Part shown: one piece after another, positions 50,520 to 63,007 of the stretch
Position numbering within the stretch: position 1 is the first letter of the stretch
Layout: every line of letters starts with the position of its first letter
DNA from: Pseudomonas cavernae
GTDB lineage: Bacteria > Pseudomonadota > Gammaproteobacteria > Pseudomonadales > Pseudomonadaceae
Direction: 5' to 3'
DNA: 64,000 bases
Assembly: GCF_003595175.1 (NCBI RefSeq)
Contig: NZ_CP032419.1
Coordinates: 2,666,001 to 2,730,000 of the forward strand
Translations under genes and position numbers: made by a program
The notes under the pieces: generated by a model
Database searches by the model: none
What the model was told of the DNA's origin: nothing
The model's input: the letters and a program-made list of their open reading frames with translations, nothing else

Positions 50520-51040
50520 CACCCCGACTCCTGACCGAACAGTCGCCTCTAAAAAAATATGTAGTAGTGATAAAAAAGCACTACAAAACGTTTGACGGAC
50601 ATTTGTTTGAAAGGCATCATGGCCCCGCTCCCGCTAATCAGGGGCTCTGGAAAGGGCCTCCGGATCGCGCTCTAACTTAGCAACCTGAGCCGATCCGTGT
50701 TGTACAGCCCACAAGGCGGTTTGACGAGATTGCGACTGGAACGAAGTTGTCCTGAGGGACGGGGAAGCGTTTTAGCGTATCAGCCAGATTGACCTGTTCA
50801 GCCCAGCGAATCGCCCGACGGCACCCACGAGCCAACCCGCGATTCGAGCCAAGCTCACGAATATGGTCATCTAACTGTTCGTTTCGTCCCCCCTCCTCCC
50901 AGTTTCAACCTCGTCTTGGTCAATACCTCGCCACACTGCGGTGAGCCACCCGCAACAATGCCTTCGGAACCTTAGGTTTTCAGTGGGGTTTTGAGTGGGA
51001 AGCCGGTGCTCAACCAAACACACACTTTGAAGGATTGACC
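50520..51040. other. Upstream region of aceA
   Basis: A 521-bp gap with no convincing gene. It holds the aceA promoter and a TGTAGT/ACTACA inverted repeat at 50560-50585. A long 5' leader is possible. No terminator is visible after the preceding operon. Confidence 0.5.
50560..50585. promoter_or_regulatory. TGTAGT...ACTACA inverted repeat upstream of aceA
   Basis: TGTAGT (50560-50565) and ACTACA (50580-50585) form an inverted repeat; GTAGTG/CACTAC pair more closely inside it. The right half reads GCACTACAAAACG, nearly the same as GCGCTACAAAACC at 43557-43569 beside the icd palindrome. Half-sites resemble those I recall for the carbon regulator RccR, which controls glyoxylate-shunt genes; this is from memory. 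Confidence 0.45.
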
Positions 51041-52636
51041 ATGTCAGCTTATCAAAACGACATCAAGGCCGTTGCCGCGCTGAAAGAGACGTTCGGCAGC
51101 AGCTGGAGCGCTATTGACCCTGAGTCCGTGGCCCGCATGCGCGCCCAGAACCGCTTCAAAACCGGTCTGGAAATCGCTCAGTACACTGCCGACATCATGC
51201 GCAAAGACATGGCCGAGTACGATGCTGACTCCTCCGTCTACACCCAGTCGCTGGGCTGCTGGCATGGTTTCATCGGTCAGCAGAAGCTGATTTCGATCAA
51301 GAAGCACCTGAAGACCACCAACAAGCGCTACCTCTACCTGTCGGGCTGGATGGTTGCTGCTCTGCGTTCGGATTTCGGTCCGCTGCCGGATCAGTCCATG
51401 CACGAGAAAACTTCGGTTTCCGGCCTGATCGAAGAGCTGTACACCTTCCTGCGCCAGGCTGACGCCCGTGAGCTGGACCTGCTGTTCACCGCTCTGGACG
51501 CTGCCCGCGCTGCTGGCGACAACGCCAAAGCTGCTAACCTGCAGAACCAGATCGACAACTACGAAACCCACGTAGTGCCAATCATCGCCGACATCGACGC
51601 TGGTTTCGGTAACCCGGAAGCCACCTACCTGCTGGCCAAGAAGATGATCGAAGCGGGTGCTTGCTGCATCCAGATCGAAAACCAGGTTTCCGACGAGAAG
51701 CAGTGCGGCCACCAAGACGGCAAAGTCACCGTGCCACACGCTGACTTCCTGGCCAAGATCAACGCTGTTCGCTACGCATTCCTCGAGCTGGGCATCGACA
51801 ACGGCGTGATCGTTGCCCGTACCGACTCCCTGGGTGCTGGCCTGACCAAGCAGATCGCTGTTACCAACCAGCCGGGCGACCTGGGCGACCAGTACAACTC
51901 CTTCCTGGATTGCGAAGAAGTTTCCGCTGCCGACCTGAACAACGGCGACGTGGTACTGAACCGCGGTGGCAAGCTGCTGCGTCCTAAGCGTCTGCCGTCC
52001 AACCTGTTCCAGTTCCGTGCTGGCACCGGTGAAGCGCGCTGCGTACTGGACAGCATCACTTCGCTGCAGAACGGCGCTGACATGCTGTGGATCGAAACCG
52101 AGAAGCCACACGTCGGCCAGATCGCAGAAATGGTTAACGAAATCCGTAAAACCATCCCGAACGCCAAGCTGGTTTACAACAACAGCCCGTCGTTCAACTG
52201 GACCCTGAACTTCCGCCAGCAAGTGTTCGATGCGTTCGCTGCCGAAGGCAAAGACGTTTCCGCCTACGACCGCACCAAGCTGATGAGCGTCGAATACGAC
52301 GAAACCGAGCTGGCTCAGGTTGCTGACGAGAAGATCCGTACCTTCCAACGTGATGGTTCCGCTCAGGCTGGTATCTTCCACCACCTGATCACTCTGCCGA
52401 CCTACCACACCGCCGCGCTGTCCACCGACAACTTGGCCAAAGGGTACTTCGCAGACCAGGGCATGCTGGCCTACGTGAAAGGCGTTCAGCGTCAGGAGAT
52501 CCGTCAAGGTATCGCCTGCGTTAAGCACCAGAACATGTCCGGTTCCGACATCGGCGACGCTCACAAAGAGTACTTCGCTGGTGAAGCGGCCCTGAAAGCC
52601 GGCGGCAAAGACAACACCATGAACCAGTTCAGCTAA
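51041..52636 (+). CDS. aceA: Isocitrate lyase
   Basis: A 531-residue enzyme of the glyoxylate shunt, splitting isocitrate into glyoxylate and succinate, needed for growth on acetate and fatty acids. It is the long pseudomonad form. The catalytic loop is KQCGHQDGKVTVPHADFLAK (the usual K-K/R-C-G-H is K-Q-C-G-H here, which I believe is normal for this subfamily). Also PIIADIDAGFGNPEATYLL and YNNSPSFNWTLNF. The start at 51041 (MSAYQNDIKAV) follows GAAGGATTGACC. It ends at a terminator. Confidence 0.96.
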   Translation: MSAYQNDIKAVAALKETFGSSWSAIDPESVARMRAQNRFKTGLEIAQYTADIMRKDMAEYDADSSVYTQSLGCWHGFIGQQKLISIKKHLKTTNKRYLYLSGWMVAALRSDFGPLPDQSMHEKTSVSGLIEELYTFLRQADARELDLLFTALDAARAAGDNAKAANLQNQIDNYETHVVPIIADIDAGFGNPEATYLLAKKMIEAGACCIQIENQVSDEKQCGHQDGKVTVPHADFLAKINAVRYAFLELGIDNGVIVARTDSLGAGLTKQIAVTNQPGDLGDQYNSFLDCEEVSAADLNNGDVVLNRGGKLLRPKRLPSNLFQFRAGTGEARCVLDSITSLQNGADMLWIETEKPHVGQIAEMVNEIRKTIPNAKLVYNNSPSFNWTLNFRQQVFDAFAAEGKDVSAYDRTKLMSVEYDETELAQVADEKIRTFQRDGSAQAGIFHHLITLPTYHTAALSTDNLAKGYFADQGMLAYVKGVQRQEIRQGIACVKHQNMSGSDIGDAHKEYFAGEAALKAGGKDNTMNQFS

Positions 52637-52688
52637 GAACCGGTTCACTCAACCGAGACCACGATCAAGGTTGAGTGTGTTGATAAAA

Positions 52689-52720
52689 ACCCCAGCAGAA
52701 ATGCTGGGGTTTGTTTTTTG
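52689..52720 (+). terminator. Terminator after aceA
   Basis: AACCCCAGC-AGAAAT-GCTGGGGTT followed by TGTTTTTTG. Strong stem and T-run, 52 bp after the stop. Confidence 0.92.
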
Positions 52721-52842
52721 GGCACATCCATAAAGATGTGCGTTTGAGCACGCCTGGCCACCCCGGCCAAGCGTTGTCATGTTTTCGTCTTGCTCAGGCT
52801 TTAGCGTCAAGGCTCCGTGATTCACCCACATGGAGACCAGCT

Positions 52843-54837
52843 GTGAACGAGCAAAATGACAACGCCGGGCTGTTTGGCAGCGGCGACGAAGCCCCTAGCA
52901 ATCATTCCAACAATCCTCACTTCAATGACTTGGTCGCGGGTATCACCCGCCGCCAGATCCTGGCGAGCAGCGCCGCACTAGGCAGCCTGGCCTTTCTTGG
53001 CGCAACCCTGCCGAGCCTTGCCGAGGCCGGCGAGCAAACCGTTGCCAGTCAGCCACTCAAGCGCCGCAATCGCCTGCCGTTCACCGCCATTCCGACCAGC
53101 CGCGCGGACACCATTAGCGTACCGCCAGGCTACAAGGCCACACCCTTCATTCCCTGGGGCACACCGATTACCGGCCGTTACCCGGCCTTTGCCGATGACG
53201 CCAGCAACAGCGCCCAGGATCAGGCAGAGCAGACCGGCATGCATCACGACGGCATGCACTTCTTCCCTATCGATGCCCAGCGCGGCCTCGGCCGGCAATC
53301 CGATCACGGCCTACTAGTGCTGAACCACGAGTACATTGACGCGCCGCTGCTGCACCCTAACGGCCCGACTGTGGTGAATGGCAAGCGCGTCAACGCCGAG
53401 GAGGTGCGCAAGGAAATCAACGCCCATGGCGTATCCGTGGTCGAGATCCGCCGCAACGTGCGCGGCGAATGGGATGTAGTGCCGAGCCCGCGCAACCGCC
53501 GCATTACTGCCGCCACGCCTATGCAGATCCGTGGTCCGGCCCGTGGCCACAAGCTGCTGCAGACACGCTACAGCCCGGATGGCAAGGCTACTCGCGGAAC
53601 GCAGAACAACTGTTCGAACGGCTACACCCCCTGGGGCACCTATCTGACCTGCGAGGAGAACTGGGCCGGCTACTTCGCCAGCGCCGACGCCGATATGCCG
53701 CGCGAACTGAGCCGCTACGGCCTGCGCAGCAGCAGCCGCTTCGGCTGGAATACGCTGCCTGGCGATGAGTTCGAGCGCTTCGACGCCACCCGCAAAGGCG
53801 CCAGCGCCACAGCCGACTACCGCAACGAGCCCAATCACTTTGGCTGGATCGTCGAGATCGATCCCTTCAACCCCGAGTCGGTACCGATCAAGCGCACAGC
53901 TCTTGGCCGCTTCGCCCATGAGGGACTGATCTTCGCCCCGGCCAAAGCCGGACGCCCCTTGGTGTGCTATTCCGGGGACGATTCGCAGAACGAGTACCTA
54001 TACAAATACGTCAGCCGCGACCGCTATTGGCCAGGCTTCAGCCATGGTCGCCTGCTCGACGAGGGAACCCTGTATGTCGCACGCTTCAACGCCGATGGTA
54101 GCGGCGAGTGGCTGGCACTGGACATCACCAATCCACGCTTCCTCAAAGCCTGCCTCACGGCCAGAGTCACCTTTGCCGACCAGGGCGAGGTACTGATTAA
54201 CACCCGCCTGGCGGCCGATGTGGTCGGCGCCACCAAGATGGACCGCCCCGAATGGGGCGCAGTGCATCCGGATACCGGCGAGGTCTACTTCACCCTCACC
54301 AATAACACCGCCCGCACCCTTGCGGATGCCGCCAACCCACGCATCGCCAACGCCTACGGGCACATCATCCGCTGGCGCGAACAGAGTCGAGACCACACTG
54401 GCACCCGCTTCAACTGGGACCTGTTCTTGCTTGCCGGACCGCAAACCGACAGCCGCGGCCCGGATGGCACAGCGCTGACAGCCGACAACACTCTCGCCAG
54501 CCCGGACGGCTTGTGGTTCGACCCAGATGGCCGCTTGTGGATCCAGACCGACATGAGCGGGAGCCAACTCAGCAACGGTCCATTCGGCAATAACCATATG
54601 CTGGTTGCCGATCCACGCAGTGGTGAACTCAAGCGCTTCCTCGTTGGCCCGCTGGGCGCAGAGATCACCGGCATCACCGCCACGCCAGATTTCCGCACGT
54701 TGTTCGTCAACATCCAGCACCCCGGCGAAGGCTCGACCGCGACCAACCTGCTCAGCTCCTGGCCTGACGGCCCAGGCAAGCGACCACGCTCATCTACCGT
54801 AATCATCACTCGCGAGGATGGCCGCCACATATTGTGA
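52843..54837 (+). CDS. PhoX-family phosphatase, Tat-exported
   Basis: A 664-residue protein with a twin-arginine signal (ITRRQILASSAALGSLAFLG, ending SLAEA near residue 62), so it folds in the cytoplasm and is exported by Tat. Family phrases are GLLVLNHEYIDAPL, NNCSNGYTPWGTYLTCEENW, ASPDGLWFDPDGRLWIQTDM and PEWGAVHPDTGEVYFTLTNN. PhoX enzymes are Ca/Fe-dependent periplasmic alkaline phosphatases. Start is GTG at 52843, preceded by TGGAGA. No Pho box was identified. Confidence 0.88.
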   Translation: MNEQNDNAGLFGSGDEAPSNHSNNPHFNDLVAGITRRQILASSAALGSLAFLGATLPSLAEAGEQTVASQPLKRRNRLPFTAIPTSRADTISVPPGYKATPFIPWGTPITGRYPAFADDASNSAQDQAEQTGMHHDGMHFFPIDAQRGLGRQSDHGLLVLNHEYIDAPLLHPNGPTVVNGKRVNAEEVRKEINAHGVSVVEIRRNVRGEWDVVPSPRNRRITAATPMQIRGPARGHKLLQTRYSPDGKATRGTQNNCSNGYTPWGTYLTCEENWAGYFASADADMPRELSRYGLRSSSRFGWNTLPGDEFERFDATRKGASATADYRNEPNHFGWIVEIDPFNPESVPIKRTALGRFAHEGLIFAPAKAGRPLVCYSGDDSQNEYLYKYVSRDRYWPGFSHGRLLDEGTLYVARFNADGSGEWLALDITNPRFLKACLTARVTFADQGEVLINTRLAADVVGATKMDRPEWGAVHPDTGEVYFTLTNNTARTLADAANPRIANAYGHIIRWREQSRDHTGTRFNWDLFLLAGPQTDSRGPDGTALTADNTLASPDGLWFDPDGRLWIQTDMSGSQLSNGPFGNNHMLVADPRSGELKRFLVGPLGAEITGITATPDFRTLFVNIQHPGEGSTATNLLSSWPDGPGKRPRSSTVIITREDGRHIL

Positions 54838-54861
54838 GCCCAGACCGACCAGCCCCTCTTC

Positions 54862-54886
54862 GGCCGGCCAACCATGGCCGGTCATT
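54862..54886 (+). terminator. Weak terminator after the PhoX gene
   Basis: GGCCGGCC-AACCAT-GGCCGGTC-ATTTT: stem with one wobble pair, then a short T-run. Confidence 0.45.
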
Positions 54887-55139
54887 TTCCCGCAGGCTTC
54901 ACTCTCGGGCCACGGCGAAGCAACAGAGAAGCGCTTCAAACTCCGCCTAAGGCACTTGCCAACCCCCGAACTTGTCCAAACAGTCGTCACTAGTCGCAGG
55001 TCTATAGCGACCTCGCCAGCACAAGGGCACTGGATGGAGTACATCGGTCAAATCGCGATTAAAGCAAGCGGGATTGACTCAGACTTGACCGCAATAGTTG
55101 CGCGGGCATCAAATCAGGAAAGACGACAAGCAATTAAAT

Positions 55140-55155
55140 GATAATAGTTATTATC
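55140..55155. promoter_or_regulatory. GATAATA-GT-TATTATC palindrome (Fur-box-like)
   Basis: A 7-bp perfect inverted repeat made of the GATAAT/ATTATC units of Fur boxes. It is 261 bp before nuoA, rather far for a direct operator. Confidence 0.4.
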
Positions 55156-55270
55156 TGCATGCAGACATACTCATCGCAACTGTTCGATGGATATACGACT
55201 AAAGCCGCAAAACCCTCGAGGAGGCCCGCAAGACGCTGATTTTGCGCGATTCTGGACTGTCATACCTGAA

Positions 55271-55309
55271 CGCTAAGTTAATTTTTTATAAGGAAAAATT
55301 TACTTAGCG
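55271..55309. promoter_or_regulatory. Large AT-rich inverted repeat upstream of nuoA
   Basis: CGCTAAGTTAATTTTT pairs with AAAAATTTACTTAGCG at 15 of 16 positions around a 7-base spacer. It ends 107 bp before the nuoA start, a good distance for an operator or leader hairpin. Confidence 0.45.
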
Positions 55310-55415
55310 TGGCAGACACGCATAAAATTAGAGGAATCGATTGCTGGCTAAGCATCTGCCCCCAGCGACTCCACTTTTATTATGTATCGCCGCCCCTTGT
55401 CTAAGGAGTCCCGGC

Positions 55416-55832
55416 ATGACTGCTGAAACTATCGCCACCGTGTCCCACAACTGGGGCTTTGCCATTTTCCTTCTGGGTGTCGTCGGCCTCTGCGCCTTCA
55501 TGCTCGGCGTTTCCAGCCTGCTGGGCAGCAAAGCCTGGGGCCGGAGTAAGAACGAACCCTTCGAGTCCGGCATGCTGCCCACCGGTAGTGCTCGCCTGCG
55601 CTTGTCCGCCAAATTTTATCTGGTCGCGATGCTGTTCGTGATCTTCGACGTTGAAGCCCTCTTTCTCTTCGCCTGGTCGGTGTCGGTTCGCGAAAGCGGC
55701 TGGGCCGGCTTCATCGAAGCTACAGTTTTCATAGCAATTCTGTTGGCAGGTCTTGTCTACCTTTGGCGCATCGGGGCGCTCGATTGGGCTCCCGAAGGTC
55801 GTCGCAAGCGGCAGGCGAAGCTAAAACAATGA
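55416..55832 (+). CDS. nuoA: NADH-quinone oxidoreductase subunit A
   Basis: A 138-residue membrane subunit of complex I with three helices. Conserved [20 protein letters not shown] and [20 protein letters not shown]. Start at 55416 ([13 protein letters not shown]) follows AAGGAG. First gene of the nuo operon. Confidence 0.95.
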   Translation: MTAETIATVSHNWGFAIFLLGVVGLCAFMLGVSSLLGSKAWGRSKNEPFESGMLPTGSARLRLSAKFYLVAMLFVIFDVEALFLFAWSVSVRESGWAGFIEATVFIAILLAGLVYLWRIGALDWAPEGRRKRQAKLKQ

Positions 55833-55842
55833 GGCTTTGGCG

Positions 55843-56517
55843 ATGCAATACAAACTCACCAGGATCGACCCGGATGCTCCCAACGAGCAGTATCCGATCG
55901 GCGAACGGGAGACCGTAGCCGATCCGCTCGAGGGTCAAGTCCACCGCAACATCTACATGGGCAAACTGCAGGACGTGCTGACTGGCGCGGTCAACTGGGG
56001 ACGCAAGAACTCCCTGTGGCCGTACAACTTCGGCCTGTCCTGCTGCTACGTGGAGATGACTACCGCCTTCACCGCACCCCATGACATCGCCCGCTTCGGT
56101 GCCGAAGTGATCCGTGCATCGCCGCGCCAGGCCGACTTCATGGTGATTGCCGGCACCTGCTTCATCAAGATGGCCCCGGTCATCCAACGCCTCTATGAGC
56201 AAATGCTCGAGCCCAAATGGGTTATTTCCATGGGTTCGTGCGCCAATTCTGGCGGCATGTACGATATTTACTCGGTCGTTCAGGGGGTCGACAAATTCCT
56301 CCCTGTGGACGTTTACGTGCCCGGCTGCCCTCCGCGCCCCGAGGCATTCCTGCAAGCGCTGATGCTGCTGCAGGAATCGATCGGCCAGGAGCGTCGCCCA
56401 CTTTCCTGGGTTGTCGGTGATCAAGGCGTCTATCGCGCCGAGATGCCCTCGCAACGGGAACAGCGCCGTGAACAGCGTATCCAGGTAACCAACCTGCGCA
56501 GCCCCGACGAAGTGTGA
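55843..56517 (+). CDS. nuoB: NADH-quinone oxidoreductase subunit B
   Basis: A 224-residue peripheral subunit that holds the N2 [4Fe-4S] cluster, the last electron donor to quinone. Cysteines are in [20 protein letters not shown] and [12 protein letters not shown], with [14 protein letters not shown] at 55843, 10 bp after nuoA, is used. The C-terminal tail is rich in Arg/Gln. Confidence 0.96.
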   Translation: MQYKLTRIDPDAPNEQYPIGERETVADPLEGQVHRNIYMGKLQDVLTGAVNWGRKNSLWPYNFGLSCCYVEMTTAFTAPHDIARFGAEVIRASPRQADFMVIAGTCFIKMAPVIQRLYEQMLEPKWVISMGSCANSGGMYDIYSVVQGVDKFLPVDVYVPGCPPRPEAFLQALMLLQESIGQERRPLSWVVGDQGVYRAEMPSQREQRREQRIQVTNLRSPDEV

Positions 56518-56561
56518 TCCCGGCCTTTCCACAAGAAAGCCCTACTCACCCTTTACGTTGA

Positions 56562-58361
<1,800 letters not shown>

Positions 58362-58363
58362 GC

Positions 58364-58858
58364 ATGAGCACGTTAATCCAGACCGACCGTTTTACCCTCA
58401 GCGACAGCGAGCGCTCGGCCATCGAGCACGAGATGCATCACTACGAAGATTCGCGCGCCGCGTCCATCGAAGCCTTGAAGATCGTGCAGAAAGCCCGCGG
58501 CTGGGTGCCGGATGGCGCCATCCCGGCGATCGGCGAGATCCTCGGCATTCCGGCCAGCGACGTCGAAGGCGTGGCGACCTTCTATAGCCAGATCTTCCGC
58601 CAGCCCGTCGGCCGCCACATCATCCGCGTCTGCGACAGCATGGTCTGCTATATCGGCGGCCATGAATCGGTGGTCGGAGCGATCCAGCAACAACTGGGCA
58701 TCGGCCTCGGCCAGACCACCGCCGACGACCGTTTCACCCTGCTGCCGGTGTGCTGCCTGGGCAATTGCGACAAGGCCCCGGCCTTGATGATCGACGACGA
58801 CACCTTCGGCAATATCGGGCCGGACGGCGTGGCCAAACTGCTGGAGGCCTACCCATGA
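58364..58858 (+). CDS. nuoE: NADH-quinone oxidoreductase subunit E
   Basis: A 164-residue thioredoxin-like subunit carrying the N1a [2Fe-2S] cluster. Ligands are in [12 protein letters not shown] (Cys-x4-Cys) and [18 protein letters not shown] (Cys-x3-Cys). It overlaps nuoF by 4 bp. Confidence 0.96.
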   Translation: MSTLIQTDRFTLSDSERSAIEHEMHHYEDSRAASIEALKIVQKARGWVPDGAIPAIGEILGIPASDVEGVATFYSQIFRQPVGRHIIRVCDSMVCYIGGHESVVGAIQQQLGIGLGQTTADDRFTLLPVCCLGNCDKAPALMIDDDTFGNIGPDGVAKLLEAYP

Positions 58859-60201
58859 AACTGACCTCCTTCGGCCCTGCCAACCTGATCGCCCGCAACC
58901 CGGAAACCCATCCGCTGACCTGGCGTCTGCGTGACGATGGCGCGCCCGTCTGGCTCGACGAATACCAGGCCAAAGATGGCTACAGCGCTGCGCGCAAGGC
59001 CCTCGCGCAAATGGCCACTGACGATATCGTCCAAGTCGTCAAAGACTCCGGCCTCAAGGGCCGTGGCGGCGCCGGCTTCCCCACCGGGGTGAAATGGGGC
59101 CTGATGCCCAAGGACGAATCCCTCAACATCCGCTACCTGCTGTGCAACGCGGACGAGATGGAGCCCAATACCTGGAAAGACCGCCTGCTGATGGAACAGC
59201 TGCCACACCTGCTGATCGAAGGCATGCTGATCAGCGCCCGCGCGCTGAAGGCCTACCGCGGTTACATCTTCCTGCGCGGCGAATATGTGGATGCCGCGCG
59301 CAACCTCAACCGCGCCGTCGAGGAAGCCAAGGCCGCCGGCCTACTGGGCAAGAACATCCTCGGCAGCGGCTTCGACTTCGAGCTGTTCGTCCACACCGGC
59401 GCCGGCCGCTACATCTGCGGCGAGGAAACCGCGCTGATCAACTCCCTGGAAGGCCGCCGCGCCAACCCGCGCTCCAAGCCGCCCTTCCCCGCCGCCGTCG
59501 GCGTCTGGGGCAAGCCGACCTGCGTCAACAACGTCGAGACCCTGTGCAACGTGCCGGCCATCGTCGGCAACGGTGTCGACTGGTATAAGACCCTGGCCCG
59601 CCCGGGCAGCGAAGACATGGGCACCAAGCTGATGGGCTTCTCCGGCAAGGTGAAGAACCCCGGCGTGTGGGAGCTGCCGTTCGGCATCCCGGCCCGTGAG
59701 CTGTTCGAGGACTACGCCGGCGGCATGCGCGATGGCTACAAGCTGAAATGCTGGCAGCCCGGCGGCGCCGGTACCGGCTTCCTGTTGCCTGAGCACCTGG
59801 ACGCGCCGATGTTCGCTGCCGGTATCGCCAAGGTCGGCACCCGTATGGGCACCGGCCTGGCCATGGCGGTCGACGAGAGCGTCAACATGGTCTCGCTGCT
59901 GCGCAACATGGAAGAGTTCTTTGCCCGCGAATCCTGCGGTTTCTGCACGCCGTGCCGTGACGGCCTGCCGTGGAGCGTGAAGATGCTTCGCGCCCTCGAG
60001 CGCGGCCAGGGCACCAAGGAAGACATCGACACCCTGCTGCAGCTGGTCAACTTCCTCGGCCCCGGCAAGACCTTCTGTGCCCATGCACCGGGTGCCGTGG
60101 AACCGCTGGGTAGCGCGATCAAATATTTCCGTCCGGAGTTCGAGGCAGGCGTTGCCCGCCAGAACGCACCGGCGGCGCCGGTCCAAGTGGTCAGCGCATA
60201 A
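58855..60201 (+). CDS. nuoF: NADH-quinone oxidoreductase subunit F
   Basis: A 448-residue subunit binding NADH, FMN and the N3 [4Fe-4S] cluster. FMN/NADH loop [38 protein letters not shown], and cluster ligands in [13 protein letters not shown] with a final Cys in [14 protein letters not shown]. Start ATG 58855 ([15 protein letters not shown]) overlaps the nuoE stop (ATGA). Confidence 0.96.
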   Translation: MKLTSFGPANLIARNPETHPLTWRLRDDGAPVWLDEYQAKDGYSAARKALAQMATDDIVQVVKDSGLKGRGGAGFPTGVKWGLMPKDESLNIRYLLCNADEMEPNTWKDRLLMEQLPHLLIEGMLISARALKAYRGYIFLRGEYVDAARNLNRAVEEAKAAGLLGKNILGSGFDFELFVHTGAGRYICGEETALINSLEGRRANPRSKPPFPAAVGVWGKPTCVNNVETLCNVPAIVGNGVDWYKTLARPGSEDMGTKLMGFSGKVKNPGVWELPFGIPARELFEDYAGGMRDGYKLKCWQPGGAGTGFLLPEHLDAPMFAAGIAKVGTRMGTGLAMAVDESVNMVSLLRNMEEFFARESCGFCTPCRDGLPWSVKMLRALERGQGTKEDIDTLLQLVNFLGPGKTFCAHAPGAVEPLGSAIKYFRPEFEAGVARQNAPAAPVQVVSA

Positions 60202-60295
60202 CAGTTTGCAGATCGGCGGCCACACCCGGCCCCGATTGCACCGTGATTCTATTAGCCAAGCCCGCCACAAGCGGGCCAACGAAGAAACCTGAACC

Positions 60296-63007
60296 ATGGC
60301 CACTATCCACGTAGACGGCAAAGCGCTCGAAGTCGACGGTGCGGACAACCTGCTCCAGGCTTGTCTCTCGCTCGGCCTCGACATCCCCTACTTCTGCTGG
60401 CACCCGGCGCTCGGTAGCGTCGGCGCCTGTCGCCAGTGCGCGGTCAAGCAGTACACCGACGAGAACGACAAACGTGGTCGCCTGGTCATGTCCTGCATGA
60501 CCCCCGCGACCGACAACACCTGGATCTCCATCGACGACGAGGAAGCGAAGCAGTTCCGCGCCAGCGTCGTCGAATGGCTGATGACCAACCACCCGCACGA
60601 CTGCCCAGTGTGCGAGGAAGGTGGGCACTGCCACCTGCAAGACATGACGGTGATGACCGGCCACAACGAGCGCCGCTATCGCTTCAGCAAACGCACCCAT
60701 CAGAACCAGGAACTCGGCCCGTTCATCTCCCACGAGATGAACCGCTGCATCGCCTGCTACCGCTGCGTGCGCTACTACAAGGACTACGCCGGCGGCACCG
60801 ACCTCGGCGTCTTCGGTGCCCACGACAATGTCTACTTCGGCCGTGTCGAAGATGGTGTGCTGGAAAGCGAGTTCTCCGGCAACCTCACCGAGGTCTGCCC
60901 AACCGGCGTGTTCACCGACAAGACTCACTCCGAGCGCTACAACCGCAAGTGGGACATGCAGTTCGCCCCAAGCATCTGCCAAGGCTGCTCGAGCGGCTGC
61001 AACATCAGCCCCGGCGAGCGCTATGGCGAGATCCGCCGCATCGAGAACCGCTACAACGGCTCGGTCAACCACTACTTCCTCTGCGACCGAGGCCGCTTCG
61101 GCTATGGCTATGTGAATCGCGAGGATCGCCCCCGCCAGCCGCGTTTCGGCCAGCAGCAACTGGGCCTGGACGCCGCGCTGGACAAGGCCGCCGAACTGCT
61201 CAAGGGCAAACGCGTGATCGGCATCGGTTCGCCACGCGCCAGTCTGGAAGGCAACTTCGCCCTGCGCGAACTGGTCGGTGCGGGCAACTACTACAACGGC
61301 ATCAGCGCCGCCGAGTTGGATAATCTGCGCTTGGTCCTGCAAGTGCTGCAGGACAGCCCGCTGCCGATCCCGTCGATCCGCGAGATCGAGGATCACGACG
61401 CAGTATTCGTGCTCGGCGAAGACCTGACCCAGACCGCCGCGCGTATCGCCCTGGCGCTGCGCCAGTCGGTCAAGGGCAAGGGCGAGGACATGGCCGCCGC
61501 CATGAAGATCCAGCCCTGGCTCGATGCGGCGGTGAAGACCATCGCCCAGCACGAACTGAACCCGCTGTTCATCGCCAGCCTGACCGACACCAAGCTCGAC
61601 GACGTCGCCGCCGAGTGCGTGCACGCCGCCCCGGACGACCTCGCCCGCCTCGGCTTCGCCGTCGCCCATGCCATCGACCCAAGCGCCCCGGCCGTCACCG
61701 GCCTGGATGCCGAAGCCAGCGAACTGGCTCAGCGCATCGCCGCCGCGCTGCTCGCAGCCAAGCGCCCGCTGATCATCTCCGGCACCTCGCTGGGCAGCAA
61801 GGCGCTGATCGAGGCCGCGGCGAACATCGCCAAGGCCCTCAAGACTCAAGAGAAAAAGGGCTCTATCAGCCTGGTAGTGCCGGAAGCCAACAGCCTCGGT
61901 CTCGCCCTGTTCGGCGGCGAATCGCTGGACGCCGGCCTGCTGGCCCTGACCAATGGCCAGGCCGACGCCTTGGTGGTGCTGGAGAATGACCTGTACCGCC
62001 GCGCCGATGCCGCAGTGGTCGACGCAGCGTTGAATGCCGCCAAGGTGCTGATCGTTGCCGATCACCAGCAGACCGCGACCGTTGAGCGTGCCCATCTGGT
62101 GCTGCCGGCTGCCAGCTTTGCCGAAGGCGACGGTACCCTGGTCAGCCAGGAAGGCCGTGCCCAGCGCTATTTCCAGGTCTACGAGCCGTCCTACTACGAC
62201 GCCAACATCCTGGTGCGCGAAGGCTGGCGCTGGCTGCATGCGCTGCACAGCACCCTGCAAGGCAAGACTGTCGACTGGACGCAACTGGACCAGGTCACCG
62301 CAGCCGTGGCTGCCGGCAACGGCAAGCTCGCTGGCATCGTCAACGCCGCGCCTTCCGCCTCGTTCCGTATCAAGGGCCTGAAGATGGCGCGCGAACCGCT
62401 GCGCTACAGCGGCCGCACCGCCATGCGCGCCAACATCAGCGTGCACGAGCCGCGTCAGCCGCAGGATCAGGATTCGGCGTTCGCCTTCTCCATGGAAGGC
62501 TACTCCGGCAGCAAGGAAGACCGTCAGCAGATCCCGTTCGCCTGGTCGCCAGGTTGGAACTCGCCGCAGGCCTGGAACAAGTTCCAGGACGAAGTCGGCG
62601 GCCATCTGCGCGCCGGTGACCCTGGCGTGCGCCTGATCGAAGCGCAAGGCGATCGCCTGCAATGGTTCAGCGCGATTCCGGCGCCGTTCAACCCGGCCGC
62701 CGGCAGCTGGCAAGCGGTGCCTGTGCATCACCTGTTCGGCAGCGAGGAAAACTCTTCGCGCGCCGCCCCGGTGCAAGAGCGCATCCCGCAATCCTATGTC
62801 GCGCTGGCCAAATCCGAGGCCGAGCGTCTGGGCGTGAGCGCCGGTACGCTGCTCAGCTTGCAAGTCGGCGACCAGGCCTTGCGCCTGCCACTGCGTATCG
62901 ACGAGCAACTGGCCGCTGGCCTGGTCGCCCTGCCGGTTGGTCTGGCGGGCATCCCGCCGCTGGTTGCCGGTCAATCGGTCACTGGTCTGCAGGAGGCCGC
63001 GCAATGA
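60296..63007 (+). CDS. nuoG: NADH-quinone oxidoreductase subunit G
   Basis: A 903-residue molybdopterin-oxidoreductase-like subunit carrying the electron chain of Fe-S clusters. N-terminal [2Fe-2S] ligands in [18 protein letters not shown] and a Cys in VMSCMTPA; the His/Cys ligands in [19 protein letters not shown]; two ferredoxin-type sets in [12 protein letters not shown] and EVCPTGVF; extra cluster [13 protein letters not shown]. The MoCo site is not functional in complex I. A 94-bp gap precedes it; it overlaps nuoH (ATGA). Confidence 0.96.
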   Translation: MATIHVDGKALEVDGADNLLQACLSLGLDIPYFCWHPALGSVGACRQCAVKQYTDENDKRGRLVMSCMTPATDNTWISIDDEEAKQFRASVVEWLMTNHPHDCPVCEEGGHCHLQDMTVMTGHNERRYRFSKRTHQNQELGPFISHEMNRCIACYRCVRYYKDYAGGTDLGVFGAHDNVYFGRVEDGVLESEFSGNLTEVCPTGVFTDKTHSERYNRKWDMQFAPSICQGCSSGCNISPGERYGEIRRIENRYNGSVNHYFLCDRGRFGYGYVNREDRPRQPRFGQQQLGLDAALDKAAELLKGKRVIGIGSPRASLEGNFALRELVGAGNYYNGISAAELDNLRLVLQVLQDSPLPIPSIREIEDHDAVFVLGEDLTQTAARIALALRQSVKGKGEDMAAAMKIQPWLDAAVKTIAQHELNPLFIASLTDTKLDDVAAECVHAAPDDLARLGFAVAHAIDPSAPAVTGLDAEASELAQRIAAALLAAKRPLIISGTSLGSKALIEAAANIAKALKTQEKKGSISLVVPEANSLGLALFGGESLDAGLLALTNGQADALVVLENDLYRRADAAVVDAALNAAKVLIVADHQQTATVERAHLVLPAASFAEGDGTLVSQEGRAQRYFQVYEPSYYDANILVREGWRWLHALHSTLQGKTVDWTQLDQVTAAVAAGNGKLAGIVNAAPSASFRIKGLKMAREPLRYSGRTAMRANISVHEPRQPQDQDSAFAFSMEGYSGSKEDRQQIPFAWSPGWNSPQAWNKFQDEVGGHLRAGDPGVRLIEAQGDRLQWFSAIPAPFNPAAGSWQAVPVHHLFGSEENSSRAAPVQERIPQSYVALAKSEAERLGVSAGTLLSLQVGDQALRLPLRIDEQLAAGLVALPVGLAGIPPLVAGQSVTGLQEAAQ

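Larger units (their letters stand above)
54838..55415. other. Intergenic region upstream of the nuo operon
   Basis: A 578-bp gap. It holds a terminator-like hairpin after the phosphatase gene, a Fur-box-like palindrome at 55140-55155, a 39-bp inverted repeat at 55271-55309 and the nuo promoter. The ORF 55034-55141 (MEYIGQIAIKASGIDSDLTA) is short and I do not recognise it. Confidence 0.5.

Noticed and set aside
51044..52648. 534-residue minus-strand ORF across aceA
   Set aside because: Antisense shadow of isocitrate lyase; no signature of its own.
55034..55141. 35-residue ORF upstream of nuo
   Set aside because: Too short, with no recognised family and only a weak AGGGC-type ribosome site; kept only as a remark in the intergenic entry.
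60191..63004. 937-residue minus-strand ORF across nuoG
   Set aside because: It is an antisense shadow of nuoG in high-GC DNA. It has no family motifs, while the sense frame has all Fe-S ligands.
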